This document shows positions 9,264-15,829 of a DNA stretch of 64,000 nt, one piece after another. The number at the start of each line of letters is the position of its first letter. Positions within the stretch are counted from its first letter, which is position 1. The translations under genes and the position numbers were made by a program. Source of the DNA: Nocardioides daeguensis (lineage in GTDB: Bacteria > Actinomycetota > Actinomycetes > Propionibacteriales > Nocardioidaceae); contig NZ_JAHTKU010000012.1 in NCBI RefSeq assembly GCF_019192965.1, positions 62,001-126,000 of the forward strand, written 5' to 3'. The notes under the pieces were generated by a model. The model saw nothing but the letters and a program-made list of their open reading frames with translations, searched no databases and had not been told where the DNA came from.

Positions 9264-10510
9264 GACGCCGCCCGCTGCGACGGGCGCCCTGCGACGCAGC
9301 GGCCCCGGGCATGGGCCTCGATCTCGCCGGGCAGCGTCCTGATCAACGATGCGACGAGGCGGGCCGTGCCGTCGGGGTGCGCGCACGCTCCCCGTCCGGT
9401 GACCAGGGAACCGATCCGGGAGGCCTCGTCGGCGGCGTCCGGCGTCCCGAGTGCCAGGGCCCGGACCGAGCTCGCCAACGCGGGCAGACCGTTGCGGCAG
9501 GGACCGCATCGCCCTGCGCTCTGCGCTGCCAGGTGCGCGACGATCCGGGCGGTCAGCGCCAGTGCACACGCGTCCGGGCCCGGCGCGATGAGGACGCCGG
9601 CGCCGAGCGCGACTCCCCGGGCGCGCAGGTCGGTGGCCGAGACCGGCATCGTGGCGACGGTGTCCCAGCTCGCCCACGTGCCGTGGAAGCCGCCGACCAG
9701 CACCGGCCCGCCGTACGCCGGCGCGGGCAGCAGCTCCGCGAGCGCGCTGCCGTGCTCGACCTCGTGCACGGCGACCCGCTGGCCCGGCGCGTGCACGGTG
9801 AGCAGCGTGGTGCCGGGCTCGGCCCGGGTGCCTCGCTCCAGGGTGGGGCCCAGTCCCTCCAGGCACAGCAGGCCGACATGTGCCCAGGTCTCGGCGTTCG
9901 ACAGCAGCGTCGGGCGGCCGCGGTGCCCGCGGACGGCCTCCGGCTCCCAGGCGGTGACCGGCAGCCCGGGCCGGCCGGCCAGCAGCTCCACGACGGCGCG
10001 TGCCTGCCCGGCGACGAAGCGCGCCTCGGCGACGTGCACGTGCCAGTGCAGCCGGGGATCGTCGCGCTCGGCGACGGCGGCGGCGAGCGACGCGCGGGCT
10101 CGGGGCCGATCGGCGGGGAGCACCACGTGGACGTCCCGGGCCCCGAGGCTCGCAGCGGTCGCGGCGGCACCGTCGAGCACGAGGTGGGGCGCGACCTCGG
10201 CCAGGGCCGCGTCCTTGGCGCTGGCCGGCTCGCCCTCGCTGGCGTTCACGACGACCACCGCCTTCCGGCCGGCCCGGACGTGGTCGGCCGTCGTTCGCAG
10301 CTTGCGGGCGAAGGGGAAGCCGGCGCCGCCCCTCCCGCGGACCTGCGCCGTCTCGACGGCGGAGTGCAGGACCGGCAGGGGGAGGGTGGGCGGTGCGCCG
10401 TAGCGTGCCCGGTGCCGCCGCAGGTCGAGCGGGTCGGCCGCGTGCTGGAGCAGGCCCGGCCCCGGGACGATCCGCAGGTCCTCGGTGACCTGGATCGGAG
10501 ACCGGCTCAT
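9260..10510 (-). CDS. NuoF-like NADH:acceptor flavoprotein (FMN, Fe-S)
   Basis: 416 residues related to NuoF, the NADH-oxidising subunit of complex I and of soluble hydrogenases. It has the FMN/NADH loop RGRGGAGFPFARK at about residues 58-70 and VVNASEGEPAS at ~90. The iron-sulfur motif, normally C-x2-C-x2-C plus a fourth Cys about 40 residues later, reads A332-x2-C335-x2-C338 with Cys376: the first ligand is alanine, so a 4Fe-4S cluster would need another ligand or be altered. No NuoE or other complex I subunits are nearby. Overlaps both neighbours by four bases. Confidence 0.78.
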   Translation of the reverse strand: MSRSPIQVTEDLRIVPGPGLLQHAADPLDLRRHRARYGAPPTLPLPVLHSAVETAQVRGRGGAGFPFARKLRTTADHVRAGRKAVVVVNASEGEPASAKDAALAEVAPHLVLDGAAATAASLGARDVHVVLPADRPRARASLAAAVAERDDPRLHWHVHVAEARFVAGQARAVVELLAGRPGLPVTAWEPEAVRGHRGRPTLLSNAETWAHVGLLCLEGLGPTLERGTRAEPGTTLLTVHAPGQRVAVHEVEHGSALAELLPAPAYGGPVLVGGFHGTWASWDTVATMPVSATDLRARGVALGAGVLIAPGPDACALALTARIVAHLAAQSAGRCGPCRNGLPALASSVRALALGTPDAADEASRIGSLVTGRGACAHPDGTARLVASLIRTLPGEIEAHARGRCVAGRPSQRAAS

Positions 10511-11115
10511 CGCCCACCCGCCAGGGCGTCGAGCGGCCGGGGCGCCGTCGTGCTGCGCCGCGGGCGGGCGAGGACACGGTAGGCCAGGGACGACGCGACC
10601 AGGGCGATGCCGGCCAGGGTGGGTGCGGCCGCCCACGAGACCCAGCGCGGCGGAGCGCCGAGGTCGGTCCCGATCATCACGCCGTGGGCGACCGCGGCCA
10701 CCCACGCCAACCACGACGAGAGGTGGACGAGCCGCCAGCCGCGATAGCCCAGACGACCCCGGAGGGCGGTCGTCACGGCGACCGCCACCAGCAGGTCCAG
10801 CGCGAGGGCGCCGAGACCGAGCCACAGCGGCTCGTACGTGCCACCCCACGGCACGACCGCCTGCCACCAGCGGATGTCCACGTAGGTGTCGGCCACGGCC
10901 GTCACCACGTGGGCGACCAGCAGGGCGAGCGCGCCGATCGCCACGTTGCGGTGCAGCGACCGGGTCACGAAGCGCGGCAGGCGGGCCCCGCCGTCCCCGC
11001 CGGCATGTCCGCGCAGGGTCAGCACGCCCAGCGCCACCGATGCGCTCAGCGCCAGGGTCAGGCTCAGGCCGGTGCTGCGGTTGAGCAGCCACAGCAGCGG
11101 TGTCGTCTCGTTCAT
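10507..11115 (-). CDS. Ferric reductase-like / b-type cytochrome transmembrane protein
   Basis: 202 residues with about six hydrophobic helices. Histidines in helix-like contexts (LHRNVAIGALALLVAHVV at ~55-70; RLVHLSSWLAWVAAVAHGV at ~130-150) are placed as in ferric-reductase-like and cytochrome b561-type proteins, which carry electrons across the membrane through two haems. It starts with ATG overlapping the apbE stop and ends overlapping the NuoF-like start. I infer that it takes electrons from the cytoplasmic NuoF/ferredoxin pair to an outside acceptor. Confidence 0.72.
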   Translation of the reverse strand: MNETTPLLWLLNRSTGLSLTLALSASVALGVLTLRGHAGGDGGARLPRFVTRSLHRNVAIGALALLVAHVVTAVADTYVDIRWWQAVVPWGGTYEPLWLGLGALALDLLVAVAVTTALRGRLGYRGWRLVHLSSWLAWVAAVAHGVMIGTDLGAPPRWVSWAAAPTLAGIALVASSLAYRVLARPRRSTTAPRPLDALAGGR

Positions 11116-12062
11116 CGCTCTCCTCCGTAGGACGGCAGGGCCGGGTGGGCAGCCGCGGGCCAGGCGCCGAGGGTCCGGACCTGGCCGGACCGGTCGACCA
11201 GCCGGGCGGCGGGTACGGCGAGGTCGGTGAGCCAGGCCACGGCGTCCGCACCCTGCACGATGGCCCCGGTCGAGGCCGTGTTCGCCGCGACGCAGGTGGC
11301 TGCGGCGACGGTGGCGGTCCGCCACCGCTCCGGCGCCGGCGCGCCGGTGCGCGGGTCGAGGAGGTGATGGCGCTCGACGCCGTTGCGCCGCCACCGTCGG
11401 ACCTGGGTGCTCGAGGTGGCCAGCGCCCCGGTCAGCGTGACCAGGACCGCAGGGGCGTCGGTGGGACGCTCGGCGACGGCGACCTGCCACGAGCCGGATC
11501 CCGCCGTGCGCAGGTCGCCGCCCACCGACACCACGGCGTCGTCGTCCAGGCTCTCCTCGAGCGCGGCCACCGCCAGGTCCGTGCACCAGGCCTTGCCGGT
11601 CGCGCCGAGGTCCAGCGAGGTGCCGCCCGGGATACGGACACCGTCCTCGCTGAGCTCGATGTCCCGCCAGGAGTCGATGGCCGGCGGGGGCGTCTGGGGC
11701 CGTGCGGGGCGGTCGACCTCACGCACCTGGTTGATCGTGCGGTCGTAGCCGAGCTCGACGAGGGGGCGTCCGAGCAGCGGGTGCACGATGCCGTCGCTCG
11801 CCTCGGCTGCCTCGACCGCGACCCGGACCGCTGCGACCAGCAACGGATCGACGCGGACCCAGGAGCCGGGCCGTCGGTTGACCCGGGACAGGTCGGAGTC
11901 CTCCCGGAAGCGGCTCGCCACCTCGTCGACGTCGGTGAGGATCTGCTCGACCAGCCCGCGTGCCCGGGACAGCTCGTCCGCGCGACGGGTCTCCACGTGC
12001 ACGGTGCAGCCGATCGCGGTCCACCGGGCGACGTGGCGCGGCGCCTCGGTCAAGGCGGTCAC
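11112..12062 (-). CDS. apbE: FAD:protein FMN transferase (ApbE family)
   Basis: ApbE enzymes attach FMN covalently to Thr/Ser of target proteins using FAD and Mg2+. The 316-residue protein has the N-terminal AIGCTVHVE strand, LDLGATGKAWCTD (Lys of the FAD site) at ~175-187, SVGGDLR at ~205, and HHLLDPRTG at ~245. The usual metal Asp of the late motif is Asn here (ANTASTGAIVQG), as in some actinobacterial members. There is no signal peptide. GTG at 12062 overlaps the upstream stop as GTGA. No protein with an FMN-binding SGAT-type motif is coded nearby, so its substrate is unknown. Confidence 0.85.
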   Translation of the reverse strand: MTALTEAPRHVARWTAIGCTVHVETRRADELSRARGLVEQILTDVDEVASRFREDSDLSRVNRRPGSWVRVDPLLVAAVRVAVEAAEASDGIVHPLLGRPLVELGYDRTINQVREVDRPARPQTPPPAIDSWRDIELSEDGVRIPGGTSLDLGATGKAWCTDLAVAALEESLDDDAVVSVGGDLRTAGSGSWQVAVAERPTDAPAVLVTLTGALATSSTQVRRWRRNGVERHHLLDPRTGAPAPERWRTATVAAATCVAANTASTGAIVQGADAVAWLTDLAVPAARLVDRSGQVRTLGAWPAAAHPALPSYGGER

Positions 12063-12523
12063 GAGCCGCTCGATGCCGGCGGCGGCGGTGGCGGCGGGGG
12101 TGGTGCCGGCGTGCCGCCGCCGGGCGTGCCCGATCCGCTCGCTGCGCCGGTGCCGCCCCCCGGGGCGCCGGACCGGCCTCCGGACGAGGCCGGACCGGAC
12201 GAGCCGGAGGAGACGGTGACCGGGCTCGGGCCGGTACCGGAGACGTAGCGCACGGTGACCCGGGTCCGGGTCGGGCGCTGCTTCACGACCGCCGGGGTGG
12301 GTGCGCTGGCGGCCAGGGCGGCCTCGTACGCGGCCTGCTCGGCGCGCCAGGCGGCGAGCTCCTCGGCCTGACGGCGCTGATCGGCCGCCTCCTGCTCGTG
12401 GAGCTGACGGGCGGCCTGGCCGGTGATCGCGCCGGTCCCCACCAGGGCGGTCACGGCCAGGGCTCCGGACACCCCGGTCACCGCCCAGCGGAACCGGTCC
12501 CGGGTCGTGCTGTCGTAGGTCAT
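12059..12523 (-). CDS. Small membrane-anchored protein with Gly/Ser/Pro-rich tail
   Basis: 154 residues; function not recognised. Residues ~13-35 form one membrane helix (FRWAVTGVSGALAVTALVGTGAI), then a charged helical stretch rich in Ala, Glu and Gln (~38-68, possible coiled coil), a short beta-like segment (TRVTVRYVSG) and a low-complexity Gly/Ser tail ending in nine prolines. It heads the five-gene unit with apbE and is probably the external or docking part of the electron-transfer module. No flavinylation-type SGAT motif and no Cys residues are present. Confidence 0.65.
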   Translation of the reverse strand: MTYDSTTRDRFRWAVTGVSGALAVTALVGTGAITGQAARQLHEQEAADQRRQAEELAAWRAEQAAYEAALAASAPTPAVVKQRPTRTRVTVRYVSGTGPSPVTVSSGSSGPASSGGRSGAPGGGTGAASGSGTPGGGTPAPPPPPPPPPASSGS

Positions 12524-12566
12524 GTCCGCATCGTCGACGAGCCGACGCCAAGGCCGACTCAGCCCG

Positions 12567-12610
12567 ACCTCAAATCCAGGTCAAGGTCGGTCTTGACGTG
12601 GATTTGAGGT
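12567..12610. promoter_or_regulatory. 44-bp near-perfect dyad in a divergent promoter region
   Basis: ACCTCAAATCCAGGTCAAG (12567-12585) and its inverse CTTGACGTGGATTTGAGGT (12592-12610) match at 18 of 19 positions around a six-base centre. It lies between two divergent genes, so it is not a terminator; a large operator for a dimeric regulator is the best reading. AT-rich cores (CAAAT/ATTTG) stand out in this GC-rich DNA. Confidence 0.8.
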
Positions 12611-12653
12611 TCGCGCCACGCAGGCCTGAGGTGGAAGTGCCGATGCTGGCGAC

Positions 12654-13184
12654 ATGAGATCCACGATGTCCTCACGCGGCGCGGTCTCCGCGGCCGCTGC
12701 GACCCTGGTCGCCTCCATCGCCCTCGGCGCGGCGGCCTCTGTGCTGGTCTACCGCGAGATCGCCGGCCCGGCCGTGACCTCCAGCGCCCCGCCGGCGCTG
12801 ACCGGGGCACAGGAGCCGAGTGCCACGGCCGCCACCCCCGCCCCCACGCCGCGGGTCGAGCTGGCCCCCTGCGTCCCGCCGGCCGTGCTGGAGGGCGAGG
12901 AGTGCGTCACCGACGTCGTGCGGACCGTCGTCCTGCCGCCGGTGGCTTCGGCGGGCCGTGCCGGTGGGGGGCAGCCGGCCCGTTCCCGTGATCGGGACGA
13001 GCCGGGACGCGACGACGACCGCGACGACGACCGCGACGACGACCGGGACGAGCGCAGCGGGGGGGAGGACCGCGAGGACCACGGCGAGGACCGCGAGGAC
13101 CACGGCGAGGACCGCGAGGACGGTGAGGACCATGCGTCCGAGTCGCACGAGGACGAGCACGAGGACGAGCACGAGGACGACTGA
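12654..13184 (+). CDS. Membrane-anchored protein with acidic repetitive C-terminus
   Basis: 176 residues, no recognised family. One membrane helix at ~10-34 (N-in, C-out expected), then a Pro/Ala-rich linker, a Cys pair (APCVPP, EECVTD) at ~72 and ~83, and from residue ~110 a stretch of Asp, Glu, Arg and His repeats (RDDD x3, DREDHGE x2, HEDE x3). The tail could bind Ca2+ or other metals outside the cell. It is divergent from the redox unit and ends 10 bp before the histidine kinase gene, which is convergent. The tail is encoded by tandem DNA repeats. Confidence 0.65.
   Translation: MRSTMSSRGAVSAAAATLVASIALGAAASVLVYREIAGPAVTSSAPPALTGAQEPSATAATPAPTPRVELAPCVPPAVLEGEECVTDVVRTVVLPPVASAGRAGGGQPARSRDRDEPGRDDDRDDDRDDDRDERSGGEDREDHGEDREDHGEDREDGEDHASESHEDEHEDEHEDD
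13011..13181 (+). repeat. In-frame tandem repeats coding an acidic tail
   Basis: Three groups of in-frame repeats: a 12-bp GACGACGACCGC-type unit about three times (from ~13011), a 21-bp unit at 13065-13085 and 13086-13106 plus a partial third, and 12-bp CACGAGGACGAG at 13146-13157, 13158-13169 and 13170-13181. Copy number may vary between strains. Confidence 0.85.
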
Positions 13185-13194
13185 GCGGATCGGC

Positions 13195-14487
13195 TCAGGC
13201 CGGCTCGTCGAGCCGGGGCAGCAGCACCTCGACCAGGGCTCCGCCGCCGGGCCCGGGCAGGCAGCGCAGGGTGCCGCCGACGGCCTCGGCCGTGCGCCGG
13301 GCGATGTCCAGGCCCAGCCCGGTGGTGCCCGAGCGACGGGGCCGGCGGCTGGTGCCCTGGAACCCCGGCCCCTCGTCCGCCACGGTGAGGGACACCACCT
13401 CGCCACCGTCGCCGGGGCGTGCGGTCAGGCGTACGGCGAACGGCGTGCGGTCGGGCGTGTGGGCGAAGACGTTGTCCACGAGGATGTCCACGAGCCCGCG
13501 CAGGTCCTCTCCCGGCAGCGGTACGACGAGGTTGCCGGCGGGCACCGTGACCTCGAGGGTGCGGTCCTGGTCCTCGGCGAGGACGCGCCAGAACCCGACG
13601 CGCTCGGTCACCACCGCCGCGGCGTCGCAGCGGGGGCCGAGGTCCTCGCGCACCGGGCGGCGGGCCTCCTGGACGATGCTGTCGATGGTGCGCTGGAGGA
13701 CGCCGATGTGCTCCTGGAGCCGGTCGGAGAGGGCCGGGTCGGCCACCGCCTCGGCGTCCAGGCGCAGTGCGGTCACCGGGGTGCGCAGGCGGTGGGACAG
13801 GTCGCCGACGACGGCCCGTTCGGACGCGAGCAGCTCGGTGGTCCGCTCGGCGAGGCCGTTGAGCGCCCGGGCGAGCTCGCGGGTCTCCTCCGTGCCGCGC
13901 ACCGGTGCCCGCGCCTCGAGGGCACCTTCGCGCAGCCGGTGGGCGGTGCCCGCGACCTCGAGCAGCGGCTCGCTGATCCGACGCCCCAGGTTGCGGGCGA
14001 CGGCCGCGGCCACCAGCAGCAGGAGCACGCCGAGGCCGATGATCCCCGTCCACGCCCGGGGGACGCCCTGGTGCAGGGTCCGCGCGTCGACGGAGGTCCG
14101 CACGACCGCGGTGCCGGCGCCCACGACGACGGGCAGGACGACCGTGCCTCCGCCGTCGCGCACCACACGGAAGGCCTCCCCGCCGAGCGCCCGTGCGACG
14201 TCGGGGTCCTCGGTCATCGCCGGGCCCGGCCCGAGCTGCTGGCCGTCCACCGTCAGCACGGTGGTCGTCGGGTCCTCGCCGTCGTCGAGGCCGGCCAGCA
14301 GGCCGGCGAGCTGTGTGTCGTCGCCGAGGCCGGCCATCACGATGGCGACGTTGCGGGCCTCCTGGTCCGCGGCCGCCATCGCCCGGTCCTCGGCGAGGGT
14401 CCGCACGAGGAGGCACAAGGGGACCACGAAGGACACGACGATGGTGGAGGTCGTCGCCAGCACCAGCCAGGTGATCCGGGAGCGCAC
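13195..14487 (-). CDS. Two-component sensor histidine kinase (HAMP)
   Basis: 430 residues. Membrane helices at ~7-29 and ~146-166 frame an extracytoplasmic sensor loop of ~115 residues without a recognised domain; a HAMP segment follows. The H-box is GDLSHRLRTPVTAL with phospho-acceptor His232; the N-box is LVDILVDNVFAHTP, G1 is VADEGPGF and G2 is GTTGLGLDIA. Start is GTG, placed directly against the stop of the response-regulator gene, with which it forms an operon. By position it likely senses the redox or metal state tied to the neighbouring ApbE module. Confidence 0.92.
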   Translation of the reverse strand: MRSRITWLVLATTSTIVVSFVVPLCLLVRTLAEDRAMAAADQEARNVAIVMAGLGDDTQLAGLLAGLDDGEDPTTTVLTVDGQQLGPGPAMTEDPDVARALGGEAFRVVRDGGGTVVLPVVVGAGTAVVRTSVDARTLHQGVPRAWTGIIGLGVLLLLVAAAVARNLGRRISEPLLEVAGTAHRLREGALEARAPVRGTEETRELARALNGLAERTTELLASERAVVGDLSHRLRTPVTALRLDAEAVADPALSDRLQEHIGVLQRTIDSIVQEARRPVREDLGPRCDAAAVVTERVGFWRVLAEDQDRTLEVTVPAGNLVVPLPGEDLRGLVDILVDNVFAHTPDRTPFAVRLTARPGDGGEVVSLTVADEGPGFQGTSRRPRRSGTTGLGLDIARRTAEAVGGTLRCLPGPGGGALVEVLLPRLDEPA

Positions 14488-15198
14488 TCAGGATCCCGTC
14501 TCGGCGACCGCGGGCTCCTCGGGAGGGGCCAGGCGTACGCCGACGCCGCGGATGCTGTGCAGGTAGCGCGGGGACGCGGCCGACTCGCCCAGCTTGCGTC
14601 GCAGCCAGGAGAGGTGGACGTCGACCGTCCGCTCCGAACCGCCCCAGGCCTGTTGCCAGACCTCGGCGAGCAGCTCCCGCTTCGAGACGACCTCGCCTGC
14701 CCTCGAGGCCAGCAGGTGCAGCAGGTCGAACTCCTTGCGCGCGAGCTCGACCGGTTCCCCGTCGAGCGTCACGGTGCGGCTGCGTTCGTCGACCACCAGG
14801 CCGCCCACCTTCAGCGCGGGTGTCGGCGTGGACCCCGGGCGGCCGCGCCGCAGGACGGCTCGGATCCGGGCGGCGACCTGCTCGGTGCCGAACGGCTTGA
14901 CGACGTAGTCGTCTGCTCCGGCGTCCAGCGCCCGGACCATCGTGGGATCGTCGTCGCGGGCGGTGATGACGATGATCGGGACGTTGCTGGCCGTGCGGAC
15001 CATCGAGATGAGGGTGAGCCCGTCGATGTCGGGGAGCCCGAGGTCGAGGAGCACCACGTCGGGCCCCTCGCGCAGGACGTGCTCGAGGCCGGCCAGGCCG
15101 GTCGCGACGGTGGCGACGGCGTAGTCGCGTGCCCTCAGCCCGCGGTGCACCGCCGTGCGGATGGCGTCGTCGTCCTCGACCACCAGGATGCTCGCCAC
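14488..15198 (-). CDS. OmpR/PhoB-family response regulator
   Basis: 236 residues: receiver domain (acidic pocket VVEDDD at 7-11, phospho-acceptor Asp52 in VLLDLGLPDIDG, Lys of VVKPFG at ~102) and a C-terminal winged helix (ELARKEFDLLHLLASRAGEVVSK, RTVDVHLSWLRRKL). GTG at 15198 is chosen because the receiver strand ASILVVEDD begins right after it; an in-frame ATG 60 bp upstream would add an atypical tail. It is the first gene of the regulator-kinase operon, divergent from the 156-residue membrane protein gene. The dyad at 12567-12610 is a candidate target. Confidence 0.92.
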   Translation of the reverse strand: MASILVVEDDDAIRTAVHRGLRARDYAVATVATGLAGLEHVLREGPDVVLLDLGLPDIDGLTLISMVRTASNVPIIVITARDDDPTMVRALDAGADDYVVKPFGTEQVAARIRAVLRRGRPGSTPTPALKVGGLVVDERSRTVTLDGEPVELARKEFDLLHLLASRAGEVVSKRELLAEVWQQAWGGSERTVDVHLSWLRRKLGESAASPRYLHSIRGVGVRLAPPEEPAVAETGS

Positions 15199-15272
15199 GC
15201 CTTGCAGGCTAGCGTCAACCACGTCAGCCACGTCGCCTGCTCGGCGGATCCGGTCCACCGTGGGGGAGAGGA

Positions 15273-15743
15273 GTGCGGGTGAGGCTCTCGCGAACCGGCC
15301 TGGGCCGGCTGGGACTCGGCCTGGTGGCCTGGGCGATCATCGTCGTGCTCGGGTCGTGGCTGGTGTGGCTGGTCGTGTCGGACGCCGGGCGCGACGTCGC
15401 GGGCTCGACGATCCCGCGTGGCACGGTTCCGAGTGCGGGACCGGCACCGTCGACCTCGCCCCGCCCCACGCCCACCGCGGCTCCCTCGGGGGACGCCGAC
15501 CAGGTGACCCGGACCTGGACCGGGTCGGCCGGAGTCGTGACCACCCGTTGCGCCGGCGGCACGATCGCGCTGGCCGGCGCGGCTGCCTCCTCGGACGGCT
15601 ACGTCGTGGAGGTCAAGAGCCGCGGGCCGCGCGAGGTCGACGTCGAGTTCGAGGGGCGCGGCGAGGAGACCGTGCTCGACACCCGGGTGCGCGCGCGCTG
15701 CGTCGACGGGACGCCCCACTACCAGGTCGACGCCGAGGACTAG
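15273..15743 (+). CDS. Hypothetical membrane-anchored protein
   Basis: 156 residues, family not recognised. One strong membrane helix at ~14-37 (LGLVAWAIIVVLGSWLVWLVV), a Pro/Ser/Thr linker, then an outside beta-rich domain of ~80 residues with two cysteines (TTRCAGG and RARCVDG) likely forming a disulfide. GGAGAGGAG lies directly before the GTG. It is divergent from the response-regulator gene 75 bp away and may be a target or partner of that system. Confidence 0.65.
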   Translation: MRVRLSRTGLGRLGLGLVAWAIIVVLGSWLVWLVVSDAGRDVAGSTIPRGTVPSAGPAPSTSPRPTPTAAPSGDADQVTRTWTGSAGVVTTRCAGGTIALAGAAASSDGYVVEVKSRGPREVDVEFEGRGEETVLDTRVRARCVDGTPHYQVDAED

Positions 15744-15795
15744 CCGGCACCGCTCCCACGGTGGCGGTGTGGGCGACACGACACCGCCGATGACT

Positions 15796-15813
15796 TTGTG
15801 AACACATTCACAA
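15796..15813 (+). promoter_or_regulatory. Rex operator upstream of cydAB
   Basis: TTGTGAA-CACA-TTCACAA is an exact match to the consensus operator of Rex, the NADH/NAD+-sensing repressor of Actinobacteria and Firmicutes, whose classic target is cydAB. It ends five bases before the cydA -10 box, so bound Rex would block RNA polymerase. High NADH (low oxygen) would release it. Confidence 0.9.
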
Positions 15814-15817
15814 GGGC

Positions 15818-15823
15818 TACGTT
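15818..15823 (+). promoter_or_regulatory. Probable -10 box of cydA (leaderless)
   Basis: TACGTT lies six bases before the GTG start of cydA and directly after the Rex operator. The spacing implies a leaderless message. Confidence 0.5.
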
Positions 15824-15829
15824 CGAGGC

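Noticed and set aside
13011..13181. Short regular repeats as a CRISPR array or minisatellite locus
   Set aside because: They are in-frame coding repeats of an acidic protein tail with no unique spacers.
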